Shown one piece after another: positions 18,501 through 26,800 of a stretch of 64,000 nucleotides of DNA (position 1 is its first letter; every line of letters begins with the position of its first letter). This DNA is from Segetibacter sp. (GTDB lineage: Bacteria > Bacteroidota > Bacteroidia > Chitinophagales > Chitinophagaceae). Location: the NCBI RefSeq assembly GCF_025963695.1, contig NZ_JAOQAH010000083.1, forward strand, positions 1-64,000, read 5' to 3'. The notes beneath the pieces were generated by a model. The model made no database searches. It had not been told where the DNA came from and saw nothing but the letters and a program-made list of their open reading frames with translations. The translations under genes were made by a program, and so were the position numbers.

Positions 18501-19056
18501 TTATTTGCTGTAATTCCTCCAGTCGGTCCTGCATATCATCCGCATAGCTTTTAAGCCGCATTACATCATAGTCGCCGCTAATGTTTACATACATAATAGG
18601 TATGTCAGAAAGGTTCACTTCCTGCACTGCCGGTGGGTCTGTGAGGTTTGTAGGTAGGTCTGTTTTTGCCTTATCTACTGCATCTTTCACCTTTTGAAGT
18701 GCAACATCCTTCTCCACATCTGTTCCAAATTCTACAACAATTGCCGAATAGTCCTGCAACGAAGTACTTGTAAGTTTATTGATTTTTGCGCCGGTGATTC
18801 CTTTCAATTGTTTTTCAATTGGCTGGGTCACCAAGTTTTCTATATCCCTTGGCGAGTTACCTACATAAATAGTTTGTACATATATGGTAGGTATAACAAT
18901 GTCAGGAAACTGCTCTTTAGGTAACGTAACAAATTGGGTAATACCTATTACCGAAACAAAAATTACCAGCAGGTAAATAGATGTTTTATTTTTTATCGAC
19001 CAGGTGGTCGGTCCAAATTCCTTAAACTTTTCTTTTAAATTTTCTAATGCACTCAT
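15487..19056 (-). CDS. RND-family efflux pump inner-membrane transporter
   Basis: Proton-driven exporter of the AcrB/MexB (HAE1-like) type, last gene of a tetR-tolC-adaptor-RND run. TM1 is near residues 25-48. The paired acidic residues in TM4 needed for proton relay are visible in GLGIIVDDAIVVIENTHR. Two large periplasmic loops follow TM1 and TM7. It is long (1189 residues against about 1040): there is an extra hydrophobic stretch of about 60-70 residues between TM6 and TM7 and an additional C-terminal membrane segment (GIPPLTLLFIPLMLVTMV). A dispersed repeat lies between it and the adaptor gene. Substrates are unknown. Confidence 0.93.
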   Translation of the reverse strand: MSALENLKEKFKEFGPTTWSIKNKTSIYLLVIFVSVIGITQFVTLPKEQFPDIVIPTIYVQTIYVGNSPRDIENLVTQPIEKQLKGITGAKINKLTSTSLQDYSAIVVEFGTDVEKDVALQKVKDAVDKAKTDLPTNLTDPPAVQEVNLSDIPIMYVNISGDYDVMRLKSYADDMQDRLEELQQITRVDIVGAPEREFQINVDNYKMQASNITFDDIANAVTRENADISGGLLAVGNMKRTLQVKGQFKNVYDIQKLIVRNTSGSPIYLKDIAEIRDTVKERESYARLDGKNVVTLNIIKRAGENLIETSDNVKKTVEEMKGTILPRNLDVVITSDQSKATRTSFNDLVNSIVIGFVLVLIILMFFMGVTNAFFVALSVPLSMFVAFLFLPMAEMITGSNVTLNFIVLFALLFGLGIIVDDAIVVIENTHRIFVEGKGRLTSNMAARIAAGEVFIPVLAGTATTLAPFFPLLFWPGIIGKFMIYLPTMLIFTLSASLVVAFIMNPVFAVDFMNHPEGDTRPAKKAVFKSPAFLGLLGVGILLDIFGFNFGGNLLILFALLIILNTYVIDNLIHKFQNNALPWIMGHYEDLLRWALKGWRPVHLLLGTFGLFIISIVLFGLRKVPVVFFPQGDPNFVYVYLKLPVGTSVDYTDSVTRQLETKINHVLGNENGKRNPIVESVISNVAIGASDPSSGDRSTRPELGRVQVSFVEFEKREGHSSAPYLDSIRAAMKGLPGATISVAKEASGPPTEPPINIEVSSENFDHLTKTAVDLKNFLDNQQIAGVEELKLDVDLTNPEISLSIDREKAMIEGVSTAQIGMAIRTGLFGREVSKIKEGEEEYKIQLRNIDVQRNNLPDLLNQRIVFREMTGGIKQIPISSLVNVDYTSTYGSIKRKNAKRVITLYSNVLSEYTPTDVNAKLTNAIANFKKVSDDVTISQTGEGAQQAETGAFLSKALLFALMIILFVLVLQFNSISKPVIILTEILFSIIGVLLGFAISGMTVSVVMTGVGVIGLAGIVVKNGILVIEFADELRGRGMKTREAVVQAGKTRIIPVLLTALAAILALIPLAVGFNINFVTMFSELNPHIFFGGASASFWKPLAWTIIYGLTFAFFMTLVIVPSMYLIAERLRRPMRRQYGGTWISILGIPPLTLLFIPLMLVTMVRHRMEVSRRYKRLQGRASETWIRSWF

Positions 19057-19136
19057 CGTGTTAGTTTTTAAACCTGTAGATATTTATATGGCGCTTTAAC
19101 CTGGTCACATTCCATTTTCTCTTACCTCTATACTAC

Positions 19137-19215
19137 CAGTTATTTTTTTGTACTCAGCCCGATCTCCTCTGTCAACATCGTTGCGTCGCACACTTGTGCA
19201 GCCAATTTTGTTTCA
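19137..19215 (-). repeat. Dispersed intergenic element, copy G
   Basis: Minus-oriented, core TTGCGTCGCA at 19191-19200. Read on the minus strand: CACAAGTGTGCGACGCAACG, ATGTTGACAG, then GAGTACAAAAAAATAACTGG. It splits an otherwise tight efflux operon (adaptor to RND gap 177 bp). Confidence 0.7.
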
Positions 19216-19233
19216 CACTGTGGTTATCTTTGG

Positions 19234-20430
19234 CTAAGCAACTGTAGTCACCAATTGTCCGTCGTAGAGACTTTGAAAACCTTCGGTGATGATAACGTCA
19301 CCTGTTTGTAGTCCACCTTTTACTTCAAGCCTGTCTCCGTATAATTCTCCTACCTGGATCTGCCTTTTACGTGCAACCACTGTATTTCCTTCTTTCACAG
19401 CTACCAAAACAAACTTTCCCTGCTCATCTGTTTGCAATGTATTTACCGGAATGGTGATGGCATTGGGTGTAGTGTAATCCTGAATTCTAACATTAGCTGT
19501 CAGGTTTGGCTTCAGGCTTTTATCCTGCGGTATTTTAGCCTCAGCTATAAAACCCCTTGAGGTTGTGCTGATAGATTGACTAATAATTGAGATTGTAGAT
19601 TTATAAGTTTTGTTGATGTCAGGAACTGATATAAGCACAGGCGTTCCTTTGGCAACACGGCTTAAATAATTTTCAGGCACATCTGTTACAACTTTAAGGT
19701 TTGTTGTATTTACAATCTTAATGCTGGCAGTGGGTGCTCCGGTAAACATTTCACCAACATGTATATTTACTTCGTCTGCCACACCCGAAACGTTGCTAAT
19801 CACATTTGTGGTAGCTAATTGTGCTTCAGCAACTCTTATATTCTCCTGTTGTGTTTTTATCTGGTTCTCAAGCACATCCACATTTGTTTTGGCTTGTAAC
19901 AACTGCATTTCAGTTCCTATTCGTTGCTCCCACAAATTCTTTGTCCGCTGGTATACACTTTTCGCCAGCTCCAGTTGGTTTCTAACGCCGGCCAAACCTT
20001 GCCTTGCAGCAACTACATTTTGCCTGATAATAGCATCATCTAATTTTAAAAGCAATTGCCCTTTTCTTACAAATTCCCCTTCTTTTACATAAACTGCTCT
20101 AACCTGGCCACCAGCACCACGAGGGCTTATATAAGAAATATTGTCTGCGTCAACTTTTCCCTGCAAGTCTATGTAATGGGTAAAGCTTTCAACTTTTACA
20201 GTGTCTAATATTACCAGTTTTGCTTTATCGGCCTTTTTATTAGTTGTGTCCAAAATAGCCAACTCCTGTTCCAGTTTTTTTATTTCAGCAGTGTTTTCAG
20301 CCTGGTCCTTTTTAAGTTTTTCAAGGGCTTCTTTCTTTTTGTCTAGTTCCGCGTTTTTATTATTTCCACCACACGATACCATAAAGAGCACCATGGCAGA
20401 TAATAATGAAGCTTTTATAAGCAATTTCAT
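19234..20430 (-). CDS. Periplasmic adaptor (membrane fusion protein) of RND pump
   Basis: Links the RND pump to its outer-membrane channel. The N-terminus (LLSAMVLFMVSCGGNN) is a lipoprotein-type signal with Cys20. A Lys/Glu-rich coiled coil follows at about 25-65, unusual in being before the barrel-sandwich domain. Then come the lipoyl-like half-motif GQVRAVYVKEGEFVRKGQLL, an alpha-hairpin (VVAARQGLAGVRNQLELAKS), the second half-motif around VADEVNIHVGEMF, and a beta-barrel/MP domain up to the C-terminus. Length 398 is typical. It lies 32 bp after tolC-like. Confidence 0.92.
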   Translation of the reverse strand: MKLLIKASLLSAMVLFMVSCGGNNKNAELDKKKEALEKLKKDQAENTAEIKKLEQELAILDTTNKKADKAKLVILDTVKVESFTHYIDLQGKVDADNISYISPRGAGGQVRAVYVKEGEFVRKGQLLLKLDDAIIRQNVVAARQGLAGVRNQLELAKSVYQRTKNLWEQRIGTEMQLLQAKTNVDVLENQIKTQQENIRVAEAQLATTNVISNVSGVADEVNIHVGEMFTGAPTASIKIVNTTNLKVVTDVPENYLSRVAKGTPVLISVPDINKTYKSTISIISQSISTTSRGFIAEAKIPQDKSLKPNLTANVRIQDYTTPNAITIPVNTLQTDEQGKFVLVAVKEGNTVVARKRQIQVGELYGDRLEVKGGLQTGDVIITEGFQSLYDGQLVTTVA

Positions 20431-20462
20431 AAAGTACGTTTTGATATTGATTTGAATTTTTA

Positions 20463-21851
20463 TTAGTTAAGCTTACCCAAAGCAGATTGGTAAGAAATTT
20501 TAGCAATAACTGCATTGTATAAACCAGTGAAGTAGTTGGATTGTGCAGTTTGCCAATCATTGTCGGCCTGCAAAACTTCAAAGCTTGAACCAATGCCCGA
20601 TTCAAACTTCTTTTTAGTTGTCTGATACACGCTTTCTGCAAGCTGTACGTTGCGCTGCTGCGCATCCAGGTTAAGCAAGGCGTTTTTCAGGCTTTCTTTT
20701 GATGCGGTGTATTGCAAGTCGATTACCTGTTTTAAATGCTCGATGCCGTTATCTACTTTCTGCAGGTTTAACTGCGCCTGTTGTACTTTGTACTTGCGCT
20801 GAAATCCATCAAAAATGGGAATGTTGAGGTTTAACCCAATTAAAGCACTTTTAAACCAAATGAAATTACTATTGGTAATAAACTGCTGTCCCATACCTGA
20901 AATGGTATAGCCGCCTATTGCTGACACGGTAGGCAAATACCCCAACTTATACCTTTTTACATCCAGCTCCTGCAGCCTGCGCGAATAGGCTATTGCCTGA
21001 ATCTCTTTCCTATCTTCATATTTTAAATTATCGTCTAGGGCATTTTGCTTTATATCTTCATTTGTTAATCCTTCTTTCAGAAAAACAGTATCATTTTGAC
21101 CGATACCGATAGAATATTTAAGCGCAGCGTAAGCGAGCTTTATTGAATTGTCTAAAACACTTTGAGATGTTTGAAGGTTAATCAATTGTACTTGTACTTT
21201 GTCCAGGTCAAGTCTTTCTGCAAACCCGTTTACAAACATTATAGAATCGTCGTGATACAACTTCTGAAGACGTTCAATTCCACCTTTTAAAAAGTCAGAT
21301 TGTCTTTGTGCAATAAGTATTGCGTAGTACCTTCTGTAGGCAGAGTCTTTTACTCTTTCCTTTACCAATTCCAAATTCGCTTGCGATAGACCTAAAGCTG
21401 TTTTTCTTGCCTTTAAGCCTACAAACACATCTGGTTGAAAGAGCAATTGTGAAAGAGACGCTCCGATGCTTGTATTCCATGGTTGCTGAAAGCTGAAGGA
21501 CGTGAACGTTGCAGGTGGCGCTTTGGTTGTAGGAGACACCAACCCGTTTTCTTTTAAAACCTTGTAGATCCCTTCTTCCGACGACGGAAAAAGAACTTGT
21601 GGCAATTTTAAATACCTGTTAATAGAGCCGCTTCCAGAAATTTGCGGAAGTGCCTGCCCGGTTATTTCCTGATTTTGCGAAGCTTGAATCTCGTAGTCTA
21701 TCTGTGCATTTTTTACCTCTGATACATTTTTGAATGCCAGTTCTACGGCCTCTTTTACTGATAATTCATACCGCTTTTGCGAAAAAGCGTTTGTAATTAG
21801 CAGCAATAACAAAAAGGTAAACGATAGTTTCTTTAGCGTTTGTTTACTCAT
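20463..21851 (-). CDS. TolC-family outer-membrane efflux protein
   Basis: Outer-membrane channel of the tripartite pump. Signal peptide MSKQTLKKLSFTFLLLLLIT followed by NAFSQ. The two-fold repeat of TolC proteins is seen as long amphipathic helices with NxxxAxxxxxxA-type patterns (VKEAVELAFKNVSEVKNAQI; NALLNLDAQQRNVQLAESVY; SSFEVLQADNDWQTAQSNYF). Length 462 is normal. It begins 1 bp after the tetR stop codon, so translation of the two is probably coupled, and lies 32 bp before the adaptor gene. Confidence 0.92.
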   Translation of the reverse strand: MSKQTLKKLSFTFLLLLLITNAFSQKRYELSVKEAVELAFKNVSEVKNAQIDYEIQASQNQEITGQALPQISGSGSINRYLKLPQVLFPSSEEGIYKVLKENGLVSPTTKAPPATFTSFSFQQPWNTSIGASLSQLLFQPDVFVGLKARKTALGLSQANLELVKERVKDSAYRRYYAILIAQRQSDFLKGGIERLQKLYHDDSIMFVNGFAERLDLDKVQVQLINLQTSQSVLDNSIKLAYAALKYSIGIGQNDTVFLKEGLTNEDIKQNALDDNLKYEDRKEIQAIAYSRRLQELDVKRYKLGYLPTVSAIGGYTISGMGQQFITNSNFIWFKSALIGLNLNIPIFDGFQRKYKVQQAQLNLQKVDNGIEHLKQVIDLQYTASKESLKNALLNLDAQQRNVQLAESVYQTTKKKFESGIGSSFEVLQADNDWQTAQSNYFTGLYNAVIAKISYQSALGKLN

Positions 21852-21852
21852 G

Positions 21853-22470
21853 TCAATTACTTTTAGTTCTACTGTTTTTGTATTTCTTAATTAGTTCCTG
21901 TCCCTCCGGGGTGCATAGTCCATAGAGATAATGCTCTAGTATTTCCTTTTGAACTTCCACCATACTAAATTTTGCAAAAGGAAAAACCTCTTGCCTGAAA
22001 GGCAGAAATACATTTTCTATTCTTAGTTTAGTAATGATGTCGATGTTTAGCTCTTTCCTGTAAAAGCCCTCTTTAATACCCGCAACTAAGTTGTCTTTAA
22101 CCTTTTTTGCGAGGTATTCGTTTTTGTGTTGATACAGTTTTACAAAAACGGTAGGAAAAAATTTTTCAAGGTCTTCAAAAACAGTGGGGTTCATTTCTCC
22201 TACCAACTCCTGCATTGTTTCCATATTTAAAAAGATTTCATGCACAGCGTTTTCAGCATTAGCACAATGCGCCTCACAAATTCCGCAGCTCTTCTTAATG
22301 TGGTCTTCAACAACCGCATTAACTATCTGGTCTTTGTTTTCAAACGATTGATAGATTGTCTTTTTACTCATCCCGGTTTTCAAAGCAATCTCATCCATTG
22401 TAACCCTGCGGAAACCAAAACGGTTAAACAATTCATCCGCTTTAGCTAATATTCTCTCTCTTGCTTCCAT
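21853..22470 (-). CDS. TetR-family transcriptional regulator, likely repressor of the efflux operon
   Basis: DNA-binding regulator of 205 residues when started at the ATG at 22470 (MEARERILAKADELFNRFGF). The open frame continues 14 codons further upstream but that would run through the predicted promoter. The N-terminal helix-turn-helix is FRRVTMDEIALKTGMSKKTI plus YQSFENKD, a standard TetR pattern. The C-terminal ligand domain is not assignable to a known inducer; it contains a CGICEAHC cluster near residue 80 that could sense metals or oxidation (speculative). It is the first gene of the pump operon, and an inverted repeat in the promoter suggests autorepression. Confidence 0.92.
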   Translation of the reverse strand: MEARERILAKADELFNRFGFRRVTMDEIALKTGMSKKTIYQSFENKDQIVNAVVEDHIKKSCGICEAHCANAENAVHEIFLNMETMQELVGEMNPTVFEDLEKFFPTVFVKLYQHKNEYLAKKVKDNLVAGIKEGFYRKELNIDIITKLRIENVFLPFRQEVFPFAKFSMVEVQKEILEHYLYGLCTPEGQELIKKYKNSRTKSN

Positions 22471-22481
22471 AATAAAGAGTG

Positions 22482-22489
22482 CAAAACTA
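22482..22489 (-). promoter_or_regulatory. Candidate -7 box of the tetR-efflux operon
   Basis: TAGTTTTG on the minus strand (TAnnTTTG), 11 bp before the tetR ATG. A TTG at the -33 position lies about 20 bp further upstream. The implied 5' leader is only a few bases. Confidence 0.55.
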
Positions 22490-22490
22490 G

Positions 22491-22518
22491 GGAAACTTTT
22501 TCCACAATACAAGTTTCC
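22491..22518. promoter_or_regulatory. Putative TetR operator (inverted repeat)
   Basis: Perfect 8-bp inverted repeat GGAAACTT (22491-22498) and AAGTTTCC (22511-22518) with a 12-bp spacer that itself holds TTTCCACA. It fills the space between the predicted -33 and -7 boxes of the tetR operon, a classic position for a repressor site. Confidence 0.6.
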
Positions 22519-22729
22519 ACAGTGTTATTTAAATTATTTATTTAGTCCTTTCTCACCAGGCTCTTCTCCATTCATCCATTATTTTCTACAATCTTATTAA
22601 TATATGTATTTTAAATGTAAGCTGTTCAATGTTCATTAGTAGAATGTATGCGATAGTTGTACAATGTGATTGACAAATTTGGCATGGTTCTTTAAATACT
22701 TATTTCTATAACAGAAAAACAGATAGATT

Positions 22730-23308
22730 ATGAAAAGAACGAAACTTTTACTCGTAGCGTTGTTACTAGTTGGGGCTGCAAACACATTTGCCCAGGAATC
22801 ACCGGCTTCAAGAGGATTACAGTTAAGCATAGGTGCGGAAGCTGCTTTACCTATCGGATCTTTTAAAAATGATAGCCGTTACAAATTTGGCGGAGGTGGA
22901 AGCGTAAAGCTGGCGTTACCAGTAGCTTCTGTGCTTGACCTTACTGTTTCTGCTGGATACCTGGCTTTCGGATCTTCTAAGCTTTCGGATCTGGATCCAG
23001 ACAGAGGTACATTTACTGCTATTCCTTTTAAAGCAGGTTTGCAGGTTCACACACCAGGTGGGTTGTATTTTGAACCTCAGGTAGGTTTTACCCAAACGAA
23101 GATTTCAAAACTTGAAGGTGCGGGCGTGTTTACTTACGCAGCAAACGTTGGGTATTTAATTGGTAAAGCAGTTGATATTGCAGTTCGTTATGAAGCAATG
23201 GCTTCAAGAGAAGGAACTGCAATTGCCGGTGCAACAAATAGTGATGTTAGCGCTAAATTCCTGGGTCTAAGGTTGGCTTATAATATTCCTTTTGCAAGGT
23301 CTAAGTAA
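22730..23308 (+). CDS. Outer-membrane beta-barrel protein
   Basis: Exported protein of 192 residues with a clear signal peptide (MKRTKLLLVALLLVGAANTF then AQ). The mature part alternates hydrophobic and polar residues in strands ending in aromatic residues (LSIGAEAALPIGSF; LDLTVSAGYLAF; AVDIAVRYEAMAS; FLGLRLAYNIPFARSK), the pattern of a small eight-stranded outer-membrane barrel (OMP_b-brl type). Function unknown. It is divergent from the tetR operon, has its own terminator and seems monocistronic; a link to the efflux system through the shared upstream region is possible but unproven. Confidence 0.8.
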   Translation: MKRTKLLLVALLLVGAANTFAQESPASRGLQLSIGAEAALPIGSFKNDSRYKFGGGGSVKLALPVASVLDLTVSAGYLAFGSSKLSDLDPDRGTFTAIPFKAGLQVHTPGGLYFEPQVGFTQTKISKLEGAGVFTYAANVGYLIGKAVDIAVRYEAMASREGTAIAGATNSDVSAKFLGLRLAYNIPFARSK

Positions 23309-23336
23309 GCCCGTGTTTAGCGAAAAGATTTTAAAA

Positions 23337-23359
23337 AGCCGGTATAGCCGGCTTTTTTT
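23337..23359 (+). terminator. Intrinsic terminator of the beta-barrel gene
   Basis: Stem GCCGG / CCGGC (extended by A-T pairs to the flanking A and T runs) around TATAG, followed by TTTTTTT. Confidence 0.8.
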
Positions 23360-23477
23360 ATGCTATAACCTTTATAGAGTGGGCTCAGGAATAAATCGTC
23401 GTATTTTTTAAAACAATCGTTGCAACAAAAGAGTAGTTTATGCTTTAAAGCCCCTGTCAAAAGGGTTTATATTTCGT

Positions 23478-23726
23478 TTATTTAATTAGTCTCACGGTAA
23501 AAGGATGTTTATAGAGCACTCCTTCACTTGCACGAATGGTAGTAATAATAACCAGCACAAATGCTGCGATACCAGCAAGCCGAATAAAAAGGATTTCTAC
23601 GACAGAACTAATGATGCCATATTTGAAATGGAGAAACGAGGGTGTAATTGATAAAATGGTAAAAAGCGATTTTAAGTGTGGGGGCGCAAGAGTAACCCCA
23701 AACGCGGGGGCTTTGAAACCACACAA
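23478..23726 (-). pseudogene. C-terminal fragment of a DUF4870-type membrane protein
   Basis: The last 50 or so residues read on the minus strand (YGIISSVVEILFIRLAGIAA, then FVLVIITTIRASEGVLYKHP and FTVRLIK) match the C-terminal end of DUF4870 proteins, where IxAIKASxGxxYRYPLTIRFIK is typical. The upstream part of this open frame (23640-23726) does not look like the rest of the family, and no start with the expected N-terminal transmembrane half is present. It is best read as a 5'-truncated remnant. A diverged repeat copy lies just upstream of where the missing half would be. Confidence 0.55.
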
Positions 23727-23747
23727 AATGAAGTTGCTGATTTTTTG

Positions 23748-23816
23748 TTGCAGTACAAAGAGTGTGACACAACGATGTGTAATAGATTTTCATCTGCCGG
23801 TAACAAAAAAAATAAA
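23748..23816 (+). repeat. Dispersed intergenic element, copy H (diverged)
   Basis: Diverged core TGTGACACAA at 23763-23772, with flanks still recognisable: GTACAAAGAG before, CGATGTGTAATAG after, and a right end CTGCCGGTAACAAAAA facing the 3' end of mfd. Confidence 0.6.
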
Positions 23817-23866
23817 CATGTTCTAGTAGAAAAGCACAGTAGATGAAATAGCGTTGCGCAAAAAAA

Positions 23867-26800
23867 TTATACTTCTACAGCTTCTTCGGATTTTATAACC
23901 TCCTTATGCATTCGGGTTAAGAAACGATGCATTTCTTCCATCTTTTTTACGCCTTCAACCACTAACAAAAACATTTTACCTGCCTGCTTTAGTTTTGCCT
24001 TGTTTGTTCCGGTTTGCAAAAAGGCTAACACATTTTTAAATGTTTCTGACTCGAAATATGGAGAGTCGGGGCGGTTGATAAAGTAGCACCGAAGCGTATC
24101 ATCCTTTAAAGACATTTTTTCAAAGCCGAGGTTCACACCCATTCTTCGGCAGCGAACCGTGGTAAATAAATCGTCAACAGGTTGAGGTATCGGGCCAAAC
24201 CTGTCTAACATCTCAGCCTTGAAATCTTCCAGTTCTTTGTCCGTTTCACAATTATCTAAACGGGTATATAAAGAAAGTCGTTCGGTTATGCTATCAACAT
24301 AACGATCAGGAATTAAAATCTCAAGATCGGTATCAATTGTACAATCTGAAACAAAATTGTCTTGCTTTTGGATCTCTTCTTTAAACAAGTCTTTAAACTT
24401 GCTGCGTTTTAGTTCGCTGATGGCTTCATTTAAAATTTTTTGATACATTTCGAAACCTATTTCCGCCATAAACCCGGTTTGTTCACCTCCAAGCATATTA
24501 CCTGCTCCGCGAATATCAAGGTCGCGCATCGCAATCTGGAAACCGCTTCCCAACTCGCTGTGTTGCTCTAAAGTCTGTAAACGTTTACGACTGTCGTTAG
24601 GCAAAGTACTCATAGGCGGAGCCAGTAAATAACAAAATGCTTTTTTATTGCTGCGGCCAACTCTTCCACGTAACTGGTGCAAATCACTTAAACCAAAATG
24701 ATGTGCATTGTTGATCATGATGGTGTTTACGTTAGGAATGTCGACACCACTTTCTACAATGTTGGTACAAACCAGGACATCATATTTCTTATCAATAAAA
24801 TCCAGAATTCGCTCTTCGAGTTCATGACCTTCCAACTGTCCGTGAGCATAACCGATACTTAGGTCGGGGCAGAGACCTTGAATTAGGCCGGCCATTTCAT
24901 GCAGACCGTGAACCCGGTTGTGAATAAAGAAGACCTGTCCACCTCTTTCGGTTTCGTAATAAATAGAGTCACGAATAGCGTCTTCGTTAAAAACAAGAAC
25001 CTCGGTTTGGATGGGCTGACGATTGGGCGGTGGCGTATTAATAATACTTAAATCCCTTGCCCCCATTAAGCTAAACTGCAGGGTACGGGGAATGGGCGTT
25101 GCGGTTAAGGTTAAGCAATCAACATTTGTTTTTAGCGTTTTCAACTTTTCCTTTGCACCTACGCCGAACTTTTGCTCTTCGTCAATTACCATCAGGCCCA
25201 GGTCTTTGAACTTTACTTCCTTACCCAGGATAGAATGGGTGCCAATGATGATATCTACTTTTCCTTCCTGTAATTTCTGTAAGGTTTCTTTTTTCTCTTT
25301 AGAAGATTTGAACCGGTTTACAAAATCAACAGTTACCGGGAAATCTTTTAAACGATCCTGAAAAGTTTTATAATGTTGAAAGGCAAGAATTGTTGTAGGC
25401 ACAAGTATGGCCGCTTGCTTACCATCGACTACCGCTTTGAATGCAGCACGAATAGCCACTTCGGTTTTACCGAAACCTACATCTCCGCAAACCAGTCGAT
25501 CCATTGGTGAGGGACTTTCCATGTCTTTCTTTACATCTGCTGTAGCCTTGCTCTGGTCAGGAGTATCTTCATAAATGAAAGAAGCCTCCAGCTCGGTCTG
25601 CATATAATTGTCAGGACTAAATTGAAAGCCTTGCTGTGCTTTTCTTTCGGCATATAATTGTATGAGATCAAAAGCAATTTCCTTAACCTTCGTCTTGGTT
25701 TTTTCCTTCAGCTTTTGCCAGGTATCGCTGCCGATTTTATTAACCTTTGGTATACTTCCTTCCTTACCTGTATACTTACTTATTTTATGAAGCGAATTGA
25801 TGTTTACATAAAGAATGTCATTATCCTTATAAATAATTCGAACAGCTTCCTGTAATCGACCATTTACTTGTATTTTTTGCAATCCACTATAAGTACCAAC
25901 CCCGTGATCGATATGAGTTACATAATCTCCTGGTTGTAACTCACGAAGTGTACGAAGCGTAAGGGCTTTGTTCTTGTTATAAGCCTGTTTTACCTTGTAT
26001 TTGTGATACCGCTGAAATACCTGGTGATCTGTATAACAAACCACTTTCAGGTCTTCGTCGATAAAGCCGCGATGTATATTATTTGCAAGAGGAGTAAAAG
26101 TGATTTCAGCTTTCAGGTCTTCAAAAATGCTGTGAAGCCTTTCAAGCTGTTTGGGATTGTCCGCGAAAATGAACAATTCAAAACCTTTGCTTTCCCATTG
26201 TTTTAGGTCTTTTATTAGAAGGTCAAATTGCCTGTTAAATGCGGGTTGTTCTTTGGTATTAAACTCAATCTCTAATCCTTTAAAATAGTTGCTCCTGTCG
26301 AATTCGATTATATGTCTTGATCCGAGTTGTCGTTCAATAACATCAGCCCTTACAAAGTCTGCATGTTTTACATCTTTTAGAAGGGTATCATCATCTTCTT
26401 CAACCTGGTGTTTTTTACCCTGATTTTCTTGCTGAAGCTTAAGAAAAAACTCAAGGTCTTCTTCCTGGGTAATTATTCGTTCTTTAGCAAATTGCCAATC
26501 CTGTATCCAAACGACTGTATTCTCTGGAAGAAATTCTAACAACGACACTTTATCGCCGCTGTCAAATTGGGTATCAACATTTGGAATAATGCTTACCTGC
26601 ATCAGCTTTCTTTCACTCAACTGCGTTTCAGGATCAAAGATTCGGATGCTATCAACATCGTTTCCAAATAGCTCAACACGATAAGGCTTTTCATTGCCGA
26701 AAGAGTAAATATCAAGAATGCCACCACGAAGCGCAAATTGCCCGGGTTCGTAAACGAAATCTGTTCGCTCAAATCCATACATCACAAACAACTCCAGTAA

